From: Alitta virens
Lineage: Eukaryota > Annelida > Polychaeta > Phyllodocida > Nereididae
Assembly: GCA_932294295.1 (NCBI GenBank)
Contig: OW028582.1
Coordinates: forward strand, 39,531,204-39,595,203
Direction of reading: 5' to 3'
Length of the DNA stretch: 64,000 nucleotides
In this document: piece by piece, positions 1 to 12,948 of the stretch
Layout: each line of letters opens with the position of its first letter
How positions within the stretch are numbered: the first letter of the stretch is position 1
Position numbers and translations under genes: made by a program
The notes under the pieces: model-generated
The model's input: only the letters and a program-made list of their open reading frames with translations
Databases searched by the model: none
Told to the model about the DNA's origin: nothing

Positions 1-864
1 CTGATTGTTTTTCTTTTTAGCAACGGTTATTTTTAATTTCTGATCTTTTTAAGGGGTTTTTTTTTCGTCCAGCACTGTTATTAAATATTTATTTGTAAAG
101 GTATATGAAAAAAAAATAAAGGAAAACTAGAAAGTTATATAACATTCAATTAACTGCAGCACACATTGCATAATCAACAAGGTCATCTGATGACCAGTTG
201 TGCAGCTTCCCATTGAGTTAGAATTAATGCAGAATGTATTAAAACATTTCTAGATTCATTTCCAGCCCATGCAAAGATTTGGTGAGGTTAATTTTGTATA
301 ATAATTGATGAAAATTCTGACCATGGCTCATATATATATATATTTTAAAGTCTGAAGGAAAATTCACCGGTTTCGCATTTAATTAGCAAAACTCGGGTGA
401 ACTTTCAATGTTTTAATTGGAAAATGGCAAATGAAAGCATCACTGAGGGAGATATGAGGTCTTTAATATATTACTATGTCGGCCTGGGGTATTGTGATGA
501 GCCGTTTGTCTATCTGTCATGTACACTGTTTGTCTGTCTATGTGGAATTATACTAATGAGGATATTCTAATACTGGTAAATAGACACAAAATTACCATGA
601 ACGATGTAGCCTTTCAACAATATGTCTCTCTATGCCAATTGACCTTGGACTTGTTTGTGTTATTCAGGCAAATCCTGAGGGTGAATAAAAGGTCAGTTGG
701 GGCAACAACCCTTGAGGGCATTGGACAGAATGGTGCCGAGTACATGAGAGGCTTGGTGTTAACTGGCTCCTCTTACCAGCAACCAGGTCGGTCATTTCAG
801 ATTAGTAAGAAAAGAAATTGTCAAATCTAATATTTCCATGAACTGGAATTTGATTAGAAAAGTC

Positions 865-962
865 ACTTTAAGTTAAAGTCATGAGCCTTTAAGTCACTTT
901 AAGTCACTTTAAGTTAAGTTAAGTTAAGTCAACTTAAGTTAAGTTAACTTAACTTAAGATAA
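865..962. repeat. CACTTTAAG/TTAAG simple repeat
   Basis: Short words CACTTTAAGT and AAGTTAAGTT repeat in tandem and then turn into their reverse complement (AACTTAACTT), giving a degenerate palindromic minisatellite. Confidence 0.7.
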
Positions 963-2587
963 GAAGTTATTTTGTGACAATAAAATCAATAAAAAAATAA
1001 AACAAATAGTACCATGCTCCACTTAAATAAAAGTACTTTAAGATCACTTCATAAAACATTCAGCAACTCATATTGCAAGTACATTGCTTGCCTGTAGTTA
1101 ATTGAAAATAAAGGTCTCTGGTGTGTGGCTTGCCCACTGCAGGTTCTTAAAACAATTATGACACGATAAACACGGGCATAATATAGGCACCTTACTGTTG
1201 TAATATAATCTATATGAAAATTGGCTAATTGTATTTTAGTGAAAAATTGTTCTCATCAGACACTTTTAACATCTGATTCATTAAATATGAGCATTCTCTT
1301 GTGATTTTTAGGATAATTTGTCCTTCATCTTACAGATATTGAATTCCCTTATAAATCTTGCACATATGCATGCTCAGAATTGCCAGAGCGCTGACATGAG
1401 GCCTAGCGCTGACATGAGGCCTAGTGCATTCAGAATCTGTCTCAGTTGTCAAGAAATGTACTAGAAGTGAAGTAATCATTATTTTCATTTCATCGACGGG
1501 GGTACGGCGGACGGACAGGGGGGGGGGGGGGCGCTGGCAGGTTCATTGCCGGCCTCCGAAATGTCCGATTGGTGCGGTCAGCTTTAACTTTAATTAAAAT
1601 CGCTAAAAAACGCTCTTGCTCATCAAATTTCATGTTTAACTACAGACAGAAATTGTATGTAAAAGAAATAAAATCAATTTTTAACAAACTATTATGTAAA
1701 AGTACATAAAACAGCAGACAATTTATTTTCGCACACTTTTTGTACGTTTAGGGAATCGGACTTTATGGGTATGGACGTTTCGGTTTTCGGACGTTTTGAC
1801 CTGATACCCTTATTCTCACGTTAAAAACAGCTTGACTACTAATTCTACAGTTTTTATTCACATTTATCTGATTTTTGAACTTTGAGCATTCTCAGAGAAA
1901 AATTGCATTTTTACCATTTCTATTGTGGCATTTTGAAGCTGGTTTCTTTTAATACTAAGGAAAAAGATAATAGCATTAACTCATGACACCATATATAATT
2001 TATAAGTCCTTAATATTATTTCAGACTATTTTTGATAGCTCAGCCCAAGCAGATGAGAAAATGTTCTATAAATTCCCCGCCCCAGCCTATCAACTAAACA
2101 GTCCTTTCACAAAATAATGAACTTAAATGACTGAACCATCGAAATGTTACAGGCCTAGATGAAGTTAAATAGAACAATGTAATGAATTCGACCTTCTAAA
2201 ACGGGGACATCAAAATATTGTTGAATTTTACAAGAAAACAGATTCGTGAGCATCATCCAATGCCAAACAAAAGAAATAATGAAATTATGAGACTTACAAT
2301 GATGTTAATACCAGAATTTGTTAAGTTAGGTTGAGATTTTTTGTTATTGTTTAACTGACGAAAAAATTGCAAAATTTAAGGCTTGGGACATGTCACGCTT
2401 GTTTAGGCCGGCCTCACATTACGCAATTTTCCCCGCCGGTTTTTGCATGTTTAATCTCATCGCAAGTCACTCTGTTGATTAATAAGAACTGCAGCAGCAC
2501 CCCTTTGGGCCCTTTGATCATACATACTAGCAATTTGTGTGGGTAAACAGACAACAACTATATTACATTCTATGCAGTGTCAGTGTT

Positions 2588-2636
2588 TATCTATCTATCT
2601 ATCTATCTAACTATCTAACTTTCTAACTATCTATCA
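2588..2636. repeat. (CTAT)n microsatellite
   Basis: Tandem CTAT tetranucleotides with a few CTAA interruptions. Confidence 0.9.
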
Positions 2637-4149
2637 ATTTTTTTTCTTCTTAATATTTGTTGAATTATTGGATTCAAATACATGTTAATCTATTTTGGTA
2701 TTTTGTCCTTTTTTTTCAAATGTATGTAAAATATAAGGCTTATAAACAAGCGTGTGTGTTTGTTTAGACAACTGTCAAAAGTTCATTGAACCCAAACAAA
2801 AATGAGCTGTCAATCATCGACATGTTTTACATGCTTTAATAGGTCTAGGCAAGGTTTGCATTATTAGAGGCTTGGTAAACAATTACACTTGATAGGCTAT
2901 TGAGTTAACAGCTGTTACAATTGCGCAATCATTTCAAGGCTGTTACGTCAGCCCAGGTCAGTGCAGGGGGCGGAGTCTAAGTTTGATTGACATCGCTAGC
3001 TATTCATGCACCACGTGGGTTGTTGAACTCAGTGCATTTGAGGTCAAGATCCAAATTATGTCAGGGAATAATTATTCTTAGATGAACAACATATTTCATA
3101 TTCTTGTAATTACTTAGATACAGTACAACATTTTGGAATAGCTTATTATTGCAAATTAAACTCATTTTGATAGAGCACTCAAACTCCTGTTTGTTCATTT
3201 GTGCTTTGTTTTATGAGCAGACCCCTTTCAAAATTGTTTGGGGTCCACACTTGAATATTCATATCATAGGCCTATTAGCAAATCAATTTGCCCCCTGTTA
3301 TTCAGTATATAAATTTGACATAATTTCCTAAGGTTATTCCTAATTTCACACAATACCTAGGGCCCATTAGCCGGACAGATGAGCCGATTCATTTCATATA
3401 CTGATAAAACACATTTAGGCACAGCCTTTTTAGAAAAGGAAGCGGACTTATATTAATGTCTCTTGAGGCATTTGCCAAGCTATCTAGGGCCCACACATGC
3501 GAAAAACCAGCTTTAGCATTAAGAAAAACTACAATTTAGGTATTAAGTGATAAGAAATCTTCCATTGGTGTGTTGTGTGCTTTTCTTTTCTTAATTATTT
3601 CTTTTTTCTTTCTTTTTGTCTGTGCATTACAATTTACTGAGCTGCTGTGTAGGACTCTCAATGGGGTGGCCGCTTATATTAGGGGTTGTACTAGCCACAC
3701 AAGTATCAATAAAATGCCAAGACTGCAAAATGACTGTGTGCTATAATAATAGAATAATAGAAAATACTTTTGATTATGCAGCATAGAGGTGTTAATATAC
3801 GACAACGGTTTTTCTATTTCCAAACCTTACACTTATTCAAATGTATTCATGGACCGGCTCCTCAGTATTTAACAAAGAATATAGTTTTAGATATTGAAAT
3901 TATGATAAAAAACTAAGAAAACATGATATGGATTCATAAATGCCAATTCGTGAAAGTGAATTGATAAAATGAAAGGCATATGAGGGGAAAATGGAAAATG
4001 TATATTTCCCTTACCTCTACATCTCTAATATTATAGGAAATTTAGCATTTAAAATGCCTAGAACTATATTTTAACTTTCAAAACTTTAATTTGACCAGTT
4101 TGAAGAAACTATAAAAATTAACTACTTTCATTATATTTTAATTGATCTT

Positions 4150-4176
4150 TTTTTTCTATCCATCTATGCATCTATC

Positions 4177-4207
<31 letters not shown>

Positions 4208-4382
4208 GTTCAGCAGTTCCACATATCTACCTATCTACCTACCTGCCTACCTACCTACCTACCTATCTATCTACCTACCTATCTACCTACCTGCCTACCT
4301 ACCTACCTACCTATTTATCTACCTACCTACCTATCTACCTATCTATCTATCTATGTTCAGCAGTTCCACATATCTACCTAAC

Positions 4383-4414
<32 letters not shown>

Positions 4415-4442
4415 GTTCAGCAGTTCCACATATCTACCTATC
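4150..4442. repeat. Compound (CTAT/CTAC)n microsatellite with minisatellite unit
   Basis: Tetranucleotides CTAT, CTAC and CTGC alternate, and the word TGTTCAGCAGTTCCACATAT occurs three times (near 4206, 4354 and 4414). The tyrosine- and proline-rich open frames across it are products of the repeat, not genes. Confidence 0.9.
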
Positions 4443-4935
4443 AACAATTTCAACCTAGAAGTTTACTAAAGTGATCATCAGAAGTGTAATTTTTCTAAGC
4501 ATTTTTAATAATACATGTATAAAATCCAGCCAGTGTAGGCCTACATGCATACACAATATTTCAAATATTGAAATATAGAAGATGGTATGTTATTAAACAT
4601 GTATCACTCATTAGTCTCCAGACAACTCAGATATGAATGAGACTTTAAAAAAATACTGATGCAATTATTTAGTCTAAGATATAATTATGATTATTTATAT
4701 TTATACTGTCCAATACTAGGCCTATTCATACTATTCTATCATTCATCATCTAGGCCAGGCGCAGAAAAAGGTAAAAGTGTGTGTCTGTTCAGCATATAGA
4801 AGTTGAACTGAACTTTTTTAACAATAGCCTCACCACTGTTGATTCTAGTATCCCAGTTCAATTAATCGTGGATATTCACAATTTTAATGGGAATAAATAA
4901 TCTTATCTTACGGCTGCAGTCTATGTATGTAGGTA

Positions 4936-5002
4936 TGTATGTATCTATCTATCTGTCTATCTATCCCTCTAGCTATCAATCTATCTATCTAGCTATCTAT
5001 CA
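4936..5002. repeat. (GTAT)/(CTAT)n microsatellite
   Basis: GTAT repeats run into CTAT repeats with minor interruptions. Confidence 0.85.
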
Positions 5003-5577
5003 ATAAACAAGCCACAGGAATTAAATCTCCTCCAATAAACTCTGGGCTAGTGTGATCAGCCAAGCATAACAGGCAGTTGTGTAATGTGCAGACTGGGTTG
5101 CCCGGTAGTAATTAAGACCAAATGGATGGCTATTAAGGCAGTCATTTCAGTATCTCAATTAGTAAGACTTGTTTTTTTTTGGTTATTGGACATCAAAAGT
5201 GTGTTAATCAAGAAAAATACATGCAAAATAATACCAAACATGACACAAATTTTATTATAGTGACCTAACAAATTTCAGAACATCGCCCCTAAAAATTTGG
5301 AATATATATATTTTTTTAAATATGTTTATTCACACACATGCATAGTAAGATACAATTCATGGTGTATAGTACGAAAATATTGGTGATCAAAATATATTGT
5401 AAATGTTATAAAACTTAAAAAACATAACAGATAAAAACAAAAGTGAATAAAAACATAAGTGAAGATATAGCCCTGATAGAGATAGCCCTGAATGCACAAT
5501 ATTTACCTTATTATGCCATGCATGTGCTATCACTATACGCTTTTATTTGATTTAGTATTCCAACAATTTCTAATATA

Positions 5578-5692
5578 GATCTATCTATCTATCTATCTAT
5601 CTATTTATCTATCAACTATCTATCTATCTACCTATCAATCTATCTATCAATCAATCAATCAATCAATCAATCTATCTATCTATCTATCTATA
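5578..5692. repeat. (CTAT)/(CAAT)n microsatellite
   Basis: CTAT repeats interrupted by a block of CAAT repeats. Confidence 0.9.
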
Positions 5693-6149
5693 TACATCAA
5701 TATTTTGTCTTCTTTATTCATTTTTTCTCTTTCTTTCTTTCGTTCTAAAAAATTATAAATGAATCTAGATATATCAGATATCCAGAAGAAACAGGAAATA
5801 TGTACGAGTAGGCCTACCAGCTCTCTCTTTTGACGCCGCTTTGGTTATCAGGCTAACTCCCTCACGGCGGCCTGCTTGGCTGTCCTATAATGAGATACGC
5901 GCATGCGCACTAGTGAGGGGGAACACGATCTCACGGGTACGCAAACGCATATTACAACCACCGGCTTAAGGCTTCATTATTTTTGCACTAGGCCATAAAT
6001 GAAATTTGATTGTGATTATTTATTTCAGAACAAAGGCATATAAATTGAAGTGTCCGTATTCTGCTCAAATGCATGTAAACCTTTGGGTCTGACTGTTGCT
6101 GCAGCTTTGTTAGCCATCAGTGTTTAAGATGCCATTGAATATGTTGCAG

Positions 6150-6245
6150 GGAGCAATGCCTGTTCCGTCAACAATGGCAACTGCAGTCATTTCTGTCTGC
6201 CTGTTCCTGGAGGTCGGGAGTGTGCTTGTCCAGACTGTCAAACGA
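6150..6245 (+). CDS. Sushi/EGF receptor gene: EGF-like exon
   Basis: This is the first recognisable exon of a plus-strand receptor gene that ends at 19548. It follows a TTGCAG acceptor, ends before GTAAGT, and is symmetric phase 1-1, the usual form for shuffled extracellular modules. The peptide starts near [20 protein letters not shown] and continues to CACPDC, giving the six cysteines of an LDL-receptor-class EGF module with the NGxCSHxCLPxPGG signature. The exon cannot begin the protein, so upstream exons with the signal peptide are missing. EGF modules in such proteins are extracellular and structural or ligand-binding; the ligand is unknown. Confidence 0.8.
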
Positions 6246-6826
6246 GTAAGTATATGGTTTCTGATGTGTATGTAATGTAAGCCTCATCATACAGTAAAGA
6301 CTGACACAGACAAAAAGTAGGCCTACTCTTTCGAATTTAAAACTCAGCATCCCTCATGTGTTGACATTTATTGAAGCCATCGGCAATTTCACATGACTGA
6401 TGATGGACATGTTTCTATAAAAGAAAATTTTGTATGTCGATTGCCAAATCTTGGTCTCAATTTTTCCCAACTATCTGAGTTTAAATGACTACAGTTTAAT
6501 TTAGTCTCTCTGTATAATTGATATTTCACATTGATTTTTTTTATCATGGTTCAATTGTTGATCCAGCAATTCAAGAAATGCCCGGGGCCTTGTCAAGCAT
6601 TTCTTAAAGAGCGTTTAAGATGTCATATATGTCAGCTTCATGCTTGTGCATATTATGTTACCACTTGACCATGCTCCTAAAACAACTATTTACCATAAGC
6701 CTTTACAGTTTTCTACTGTCTAGTAATCCTACTATATAGCTTTGCAGCTTTTATAATGCTAGACTCTTACTCATTGGTTCATATTGAAGATTTATTAACT
6801 TTACACAATATATCGTATTTTGTCAG

Positions 6827-6942
6827 ATACAACGTGCCCCAGGCCATCAAGTTCATCGCATGGAGCTGTGTCCCCGAGTGGTTCCGCAGTCGCATGTGGG
6901 GAGAGTGTCCAATACACTTGTGACAATGGATACACTCTGGTG
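6827..6942 (+). CDS. Sushi/EGF receptor gene: first half of CCP domain 1
   Basis: Acceptor TTTGTCAG and donor GTGAGT bound this exon (phase 1 in, phase 0 out). The peptide begins TCPRPSSSSHGAV and ends CDNGYTLV, the first two thirds of a sushi (CCP) domain with its first and second conserved cysteines. The domain is completed by the exon at 7026. One extra cysteine (VACGES) is unusual for a CCP. Confidence 0.75.
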
Positions 6943-7025
6943 GTGAGTCAAACTCTTATGCTAGTATCTTATAATCTGGGAACTGGCATTTATGATAACA
7001 CATGTATACCTTGTGGTTCATCAAG

Positions 7026-7086
7026 GGATCAACAGTGAACAACTGCAACGGGTGTGGCTGGACAACACAAGCGCCTGTTTGTAATG
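7026..7086 (+). CDS. Sushi/EGF receptor gene: second half of CCP domain 1
   Basis: After an 83-bp intron with GT-AG ends, this short exon gives GSTVNNCNGCGWTTQAPVCN, supplying the third cysteine, the conserved tryptophan and the last cysteine of the CCP fold. It runs from phase 0 to phase 1, so it rejoins the phase-1 series of the later CCP exons. The acceptor (CATCAAG) has a weak pyrimidine tract, which lowers certainty a little. Confidence 0.65.
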
Positions 7087-8520
7087 GTAGGAATTTGATT
7101 GAGCATGGTACATTTTGATAAGTTTTTACTTGACTAAGATCAGGCATCTTGTGTTGTACAGTGGAAATATTCAAATATCTGAATGCATTTACCTTTGTCT
7201 GTGGCTATTCTATGAATTTTTTTCAATAGAGTTAAGAGAGTAATTTCGCTGCATTTTGCTCTCAATGTGAGTCGTTTTTTGACACAGCAAAGATCACAAT
7301 GACATAAAATAGAGGTTATATTCTTTGGTGGGTTAATAAAGTTGAAGTGATTCGTTTATCCATGAAATAGCATAATCTGTGACATCGCAAGTCGGCATTT
7401 GAGAAATGTTGCCCTTTTTATTACAAGCTAGGAAGGTGTTTCCATTCATCAATACATTCTGGTAGGCTTCTTGAATCACAAGGAATGAATGAGTGATATC
7501 AGTTTGTGTTTTGCAACAGTTCTTGGTAAAACTAATTTCTATATAGTGGCCACATGTAATGATTTGTCCTAGCATGTGAAGTTATTGAAATGCTATAGCG
7601 ATCAGGATTTAGATTGCACAGCTGAACAATAGATTAATCTTCATTACAACTGTTGAATATCTAAATAAACACTGGATAAGCGTGCATACCATTGCATATT
7701 TCGTTTCGGGGGACCAATTTTATTGAAAGTGAAAATTTGACAATCAGAAACTTATATTTTCGACATTATTACGAGAAATAGTGCTCCAAGTGGTCAAATG
7801 TGTTTGATAGACCGGCCTTGGATGTGATTGGCTGATGGTCACATGATATTTTAGACTGCACCCTCTGAGATGCCTTGCTTGTTTGCAAACACCAAGCAGC
7901 CGCGTGGTTTGCTTATACGTACCAGACATGTGTTTGTCTGATAGTAATACAGGTCTATAGGATATAATGTTGTGGGATAAGAAGAAAAGAAAAAAAACCC
8001 ACCTCAAGCTAGTTTCAGGCATTCGAATGTATCCTCAAAATAATTTGAGTGCCAGTCTCAATTCCAAGTGGTACATGCTGGAATGAATCATTTCAGTGTC
8101 ATATCATAAATAATTTCAAAGCAAAGTCATCCATGTATAATCCATTTATAATTTAACTGATAGGTTCCCACAATTACATTGCTATTCCTGTTAAATGACT
8201 GTGATTCATGAGTGTTTACATGCATATGATGCTTCACTCACTGATATCTACTCTAGAATGCTGCTTTTGCAAAAAGAGGGTTAGAGGGGGGGGGGGGTGC
8301 TAGGAGGTAAACAAAAGCACCCCCAATCAGATGTTAGTTGCACTTCCTTCTCATGTGGCATTGTGTAACACCTTTGTATATGACCATGTGACTTATATGT
8401 TTGAAGTTGACACCATTAATAATCACAGGGTTAAATGATTTATATTTGGTAAATTCCCAACTGCCAAACTTTCATATCACATTAATTGCTGCTAATTGTA
8501 TATATTTCGATGCTTTTTAG

Positions 8521-8742
8521 ATAGATAGAAGTAAAATTCTTCAATTGACTTACAGATATAGATAGTTATTACAATGAGGTAAATGATAGATAGATGGATA
8601 GATGGATAGATAGATAGATAGAAAGAGAGATAGAGAGATAGATAGATAGTTAGTTAGTTAGTTAGATAGTTAGTTAGGTAGATAGGTAGATAGGTAGATA
8701 GGTATATAGATAGGTAGATAGATAGATATATAGGTAGATAGG

Positions 8743-8776
<34 letters not shown>

Positions 8777-9078
8777 TATTGATAGATAGACAGATAGATA
8801 GTTAGTTAGATAGTTAGATAGTTAGATAGATCTTGGATGAACTAGTTTATCCAAGGTTAGATAGTTAGATAGATAGATAGGTAGATAGATAGATAGATAG
8901 ATAGGTAGATAGATAGATAGGTAGATAGATAGATGGATAGGTAGATAGGTAGGTAGATAGATAGGTAGATAGATAGATATATAGGTAGATAGGTAGATAG
9001 ATAGATATTTAGATAGATAGATATTTAGATAGATAGATAGATAGACAGATAGATAGATAGACAGATAGATAGACAGAT
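8521..9078. repeat. Long (TAGA/TAGG/TTAG)n microsatellite
   Basis: About 550 bp of TAGA-type tetranucleotides with TAGG, TTAG and CAGA variants, interrupted once near 8828-8860 by unique sequence containing GGATGAACTAGTTTATCC. It is the opposite-strand form of the CTAT tracts elsewhere in the window. Confidence 0.95.
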
Positions 9079-9483
9079 CGATTTCTGATATATTTAATTT
9101 ATCTATCATTTGTTTTATGCTTATTTATGATAAAGGTTCTTTATTTCTTTAAAAAAGAAAATCATATCCGTGAATTGAGAGGTGTGATAGCATCTTAGTT
9201 TCCATTGCAAAGCAACAGCCATCAAGGGTGCTCTGCCCCTGTTGTCATTGGTCAGTCTGACGCAATGACCACTTCTTATTACCCAATGAATAAAGGGGTA
9301 TTCAGGTGCTTCTAGAACCCCAATTACCTTATATGGTATATGGGGCTAATTGCCGACCCAGGGGTAATCGGTACCCCTAGACCCCCGGCCTTTAAATGAT
9401 TGAGTGGTGTATCAATATTTGCAGACCAAAACTAAGTTATAGTTTCAAGAAAATAATTTAAATATTCAATTTGATTGAAAGGT

Positions 9484-9586
9484 AATTTTCAACGAGCCTT
9501 GGGAGGGATCAAAAATAAAGGTACACCTATGTATTACACATAGGTGTACCTTTATTTTTGATCCCTCCCAAGGCTCGTTGAAAATT
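9484..9586. repeat. 103-bp hairpin (MITE-like) element
   Basis: Two 49-bp arms (9484-9532 and 9538-9586) are reverse complements with no mismatch found by eye, separated by five bases. Each arm contains the word GGGAGGGATCAAAAATAAAG or its complement. A diverged single arm recurs at 10838-10860, so this is a repeat family and not a chance palindrome. Confidence 0.85.
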
Positions 9587-9800
9587 TGGTCCTTTACCAA
9601 GAAATTTAGCAATTTCCGCAACTTTAAAGGTCAGCAATTTTGATGCAATCTCTTTGATAATGAATACAAATTTAGGGGGTCTACAAAATAATGGAACAGT
9701 CCATCAGCAATTGAATCCATGGAGAATTGACAATTAAACCACTGTAGTCTCGGATGGTGCTATGAATATTATTTTAAATTGAATGAATTCAATTTTGTTT

Positions 9801-10050
9801 GTTAGGTAGCCTAGTGGTTAAGGTATTAGCCTGTTGGAACACTAACCAACTACTCTGAAGGTCCCAGGTTTGATCCCTGGCACAGGCACTCTTCATGAGC
9901 TTGATAGCAGGATGTCAGTATCGCGAGACGTTAACTATAGTGGCTTATTTAAGTTGAAGACCCATCCCTGAGGTGAATGTGTAAAATGGTATGGCCTCAA
10001 ACCATATCATCCCATCATTAAATCTGACTCTGATAGCTGGTCATGTAAGC
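9801..10050 (+). mobile_element. tRNA-derived SINE
   Basis: The head resembles a tRNA, with an A-box-like TAGCCTAGTGG and a B-box-like GGTTTGATCCC about 60 bp apart, as in polymerase III promoters. The downstream body with GTGTAAAATGGTATGG resembles sequence near 16690 and 58455, so the same SINE family has several members here. It lies in an intron. Confidence 0.65.
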
Positions 10051-10837
10051 CGACTAAGCTTCTGACCAGTAGCATTGATGTAATACTTAAATGACTTTCC
10101 TGGATAATTCACAAAATTGCCAGCAAATATGTAAATATTAAAAATTGCCCTGTAGTGTTTAGCAAGGATGTACAAAATCTGTTTTGGTTGTGAAGGAGTG
10201 TTCCCTACCCAAGTAAAGCTTGTAATGGCAAAAACTAAAAAGGAGGGCATTTCATGGACTAGTATACAAGAAATGTGGGGATTTATCAGAAATAACATGG
10301 TATAATAGTTGAACATGTGAGTGTGATAAGCAATGTGAGTGGATATGGCCTATAAAGAAGACAAGCATCAGGGCTAGTACTGGGCTTATCTGGCAATATA
10401 TATAAAATACATGCAGCATTAGAAGTTAAACAGATTTCTATAAAATGACAATTGACTCAATAGATATGTGCTCATAAAAAAAACCAATGCCCTTATTGAT
10501 AAGCATTGCTTGTGTAGCGATACATTAAAATAGTTTTAAATTCTTGGCTATTGTGGGGAGAATCCTAAATGCCCAGGCCCCCTGTCAAACTAGCTTTTAT
10601 AAAAGCCCAAGAAAGTACTTAAAACATTCTCTCAAGCTGGAGATTCCTGGGTGTTTGAATAATTTTGCATTTGTTAAGATATAATTTTCTTAATAATAAA
10701 ACAATCCATGCGCATATAATCTTTGAAATATTTATCTTTTGATCCACAAACTTTCTATGTTTCATAAGAAATATAACGAACCGCGACTTCGCATAAATGC
10801 TAAAAATTCTTTCAGATTGACTAAACATTCAATCGGT

Positions 10838-10860
10838 CTTGGGAGGGATCAAAAATAAAG
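10838..10860. repeat. Single arm of the 9484-9586 hairpin family
   Basis: The word CTTGGGAGGGATCAAAAATA and its continuation match one arm of the 103-bp hairpin upstream, without the second arm. Confidence 0.6.
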
Positions 10861-11190
10861 ATACAGGCATGTGTTATACCTTTTTGGAAATGGTATTTCA
10901 GCCTTAACAAAACCTGGGTTGTTTCCATTTGAAATTCTGTAACTATTTTTTTTCTATGGGGAAATAAATGATTGCCTCCCAATAGGAAAATGTGTCCTGA
11001 ACAGAATGGAGAAGCTTCAAGGAAAAGTGATTAAAGCGTCTCTCAGCCTAAGTAGATTTTCTGGGACAACACCTTTGCTCAATGCTCTCAATGTTACACA
11101 AGAAAATTCAGGAGATATCTGGCAATGTCTGATAGCAATATTAGATATGTTATTGTCAATTTGATGAAAGAAAGAAAAAAGAAATTCACT

Positions 11191-11271
11191 GAGCTGGATT
11201 CGAACAGATGTCGCCACATTCACCAGCACTGCTGCTGTTACCACTCTGCTATCAGATCGGAACGAGGTGCC
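11191..11271 (-). mobile_element. tRNA-like SINE head, minus strand
   Basis: Read on the minus strand, an A-box-like TAGCAGAGTGG is followed by a B-box-like TGTTCGAATCC at tRNA spacing. I see no good acceptor stem, so a tRNA-derived SINE or decayed tRNA is more likely than a functional tRNA gene. Confidence 0.45.
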
Positions 11272-12572
11272 AAGGTTTTTTTTAAGTGTATGCTTCTGTG
11301 TCTATAAATAGCTCGCCAGAGCAGTGAACGAGAGATGTATTTAGCTTGTGTTACTGCAGTAATACTCCTTTGTTACAAGTTCAATTATGCCTAAAACTTT
11401 AATTTATTAACTTTGGAAGTTGTAACAAAGGACTTTATCCAAATTAACTAAAACTCCAGTTGAATACTGCCTAGGTTAGTTGTGCATAAGAGGCCCCCGT
11501 CTACCCTCCCATCTTTCACCCACCAAAGTTATTGTTCGTAATATATACCTGGCATTGTTACAAACCATATCTGTCATAGATATATTCATAATTGTGTCAT
11601 AGGTCGAGACTCTAGATATAAAAAATGAGTAACACACACCAATGATAACTGCCTTAAATTTTGCAAGTCAAATATGCTGAATGACTTTCAATCAGCAAAA
11701 TAATTGTACTTGTATCTCCATAAAATAAACTTTGGAGGCAACACTCTTCTATCCAGGGTGAAGCAACAATGTGGTATGAAAGGCCTGGGGTCTTTACAAA
11801 CTGCTATTTGATGACATTCTGATGAGTTCATGCATGAAGACTGACAGTTGCAAGATGCTCTTGAGAGACTTTAATAATTTTCACAAAGAACTATTAAAAC
11901 TGCTTTTAATGCCACCATTATAATTTCGATTTTCTCTTTTATTTTCAATGCATTTTTGGTGGAATTGTTCTGCAGGACATTTCGACCCGCTGTCACTATA
12001 TGCTATTCCAGCAATAATTGGCACTGACCCTGATCCTGATTGCATTAATGTATTTCTTTTGATCTTGGTCTTTAATTGTCACATTTACATTCCACTATTC
12101 TTATATATGTACATCTCTTAATTGAGGCAATAAAATAATAATAATACTATTATTATTATTATTAAGTACGAGACGCTAAGTAAGGTGAAATACCCAGCAC
12201 AGGATCAAATATGCAGCTCCAATTAAGAGCAAGAACAGGGCGATCAGAACTTTTAAGTAATTTCATTATGGTTATATAATTTTAATTTCATTTTGATTAT
12301 ATGATTTATCAATGTACACTTGTAAGTTGATAATTCTACATCCATTTTCTATTAACAATTTTATAAATTTCAATGTCCTGATTGCTTTAGCAATAGTAAT
12401 CAAGTATCACTTTTTGTGATAAGAATAAACCTGTGAAAACTATAGGCTTCACTGTTCATTACAAGGCATTCAATGAATTAGTCAGATATTGATGTGACAG
12501 ATTTTATTTTGGAGAACAGAATGTGTCAGGCCACATGTTTATAACTTTGAAATTGTTTCTTGCAATTTACAG

Positions 12573-12755
12573 TGGTTTCCTGTGGGCAGCCTGGGGCTGT
12601 AGACAATGGCAAATTTCGCTTAATATCTGGCACTGCTTATGTGTACAAAAGCACAGTGGAAGTCACTTGTGGCCGTGGGTTACAACTCAATGGAACAGCA
12701 GTGAGGCAGTGCGATGCAGATGGGAACTGGTCGGGAACTGCTCCCAATTGCTTAG
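12573..12755 (+). CDS. Sushi/EGF receptor gene: CCP domain 2
   Basis: A complete sushi domain in one symmetric 183-bp exon (phase 1-1, acceptor TTTACAG, donor GTAAGT). The peptide runs from VSCGQPGAVDNG through VTCGRGLQLNG and VRQCDADGNWSG to PNCL, giving the four canonical CCP cysteines and the tryptophan. It is the older relative of the two near-identical exons at 13268 and 13638, and the 45 bp of intron before it are also similar. That indicates duplication of exon plus flank. Confidence 0.88.
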
Positions 12756-12948
12756 GTAAGTAAACATGTCATTAATTTCAACCTATTACTACTATTACAA
12801 CTACTACTACTGCAACTACTATGGTCACAATAAAAAAGACAAGGAAGACTTTTTATTTTTGAAGAACCATGCGAAGGATATGTTTTCTTTTTTAATTATT
12901 TTGTGTCTGTGCAATAAATCTTACTTTTTCATATGTTCTCTCTTTTAG

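Larger units (their letters stand above)
1..6149. other. Upstream non-coding stretch
   Basis: No exon could be recognised here on either strand. The stretch is AT-rich and contains microsatellites (listed separately), a G-run near 1521-1531, a duplicated 18-bp word at 1389-1423 and scattered short A/T runs. A 103-codon open frame at 519-830 has no recognisable motif and no splice context. The 5' exons of the receptor gene that follows, including its signal peptide, were not found here and may lie further upstream. Confidence 0.6.
7087..12572. other. Large intron of the receptor gene
   Basis: A 5.5-kb intron between CCP domains 1 and 2. It holds a G-run near 8287, a 0.55-kb (TAGA)n tract, a 103-bp hairpin element, a tRNA-derived SINE and a minus-strand tRNA-like sequence (listed separately). 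No further exon was recognised. Confidence 0.6.

Noticed and set aside
519..830. 103-codon open frame as a gene
   Set aside because: No known motif, no splice or promoter context, and a composition like surrounding non-coding DNA.
4142..4469. Tyrosine/proline-rich open frames as secreted repeat proteins
   Set aside because: They are translations of the (CTAT/CTAC)n microsatellite, open in several frames at once.
11191..11271. Functional tRNA gene
   Set aside because: A- and B-box-like words are present but no convincing acceptor stem, so a SINE head is more likely.
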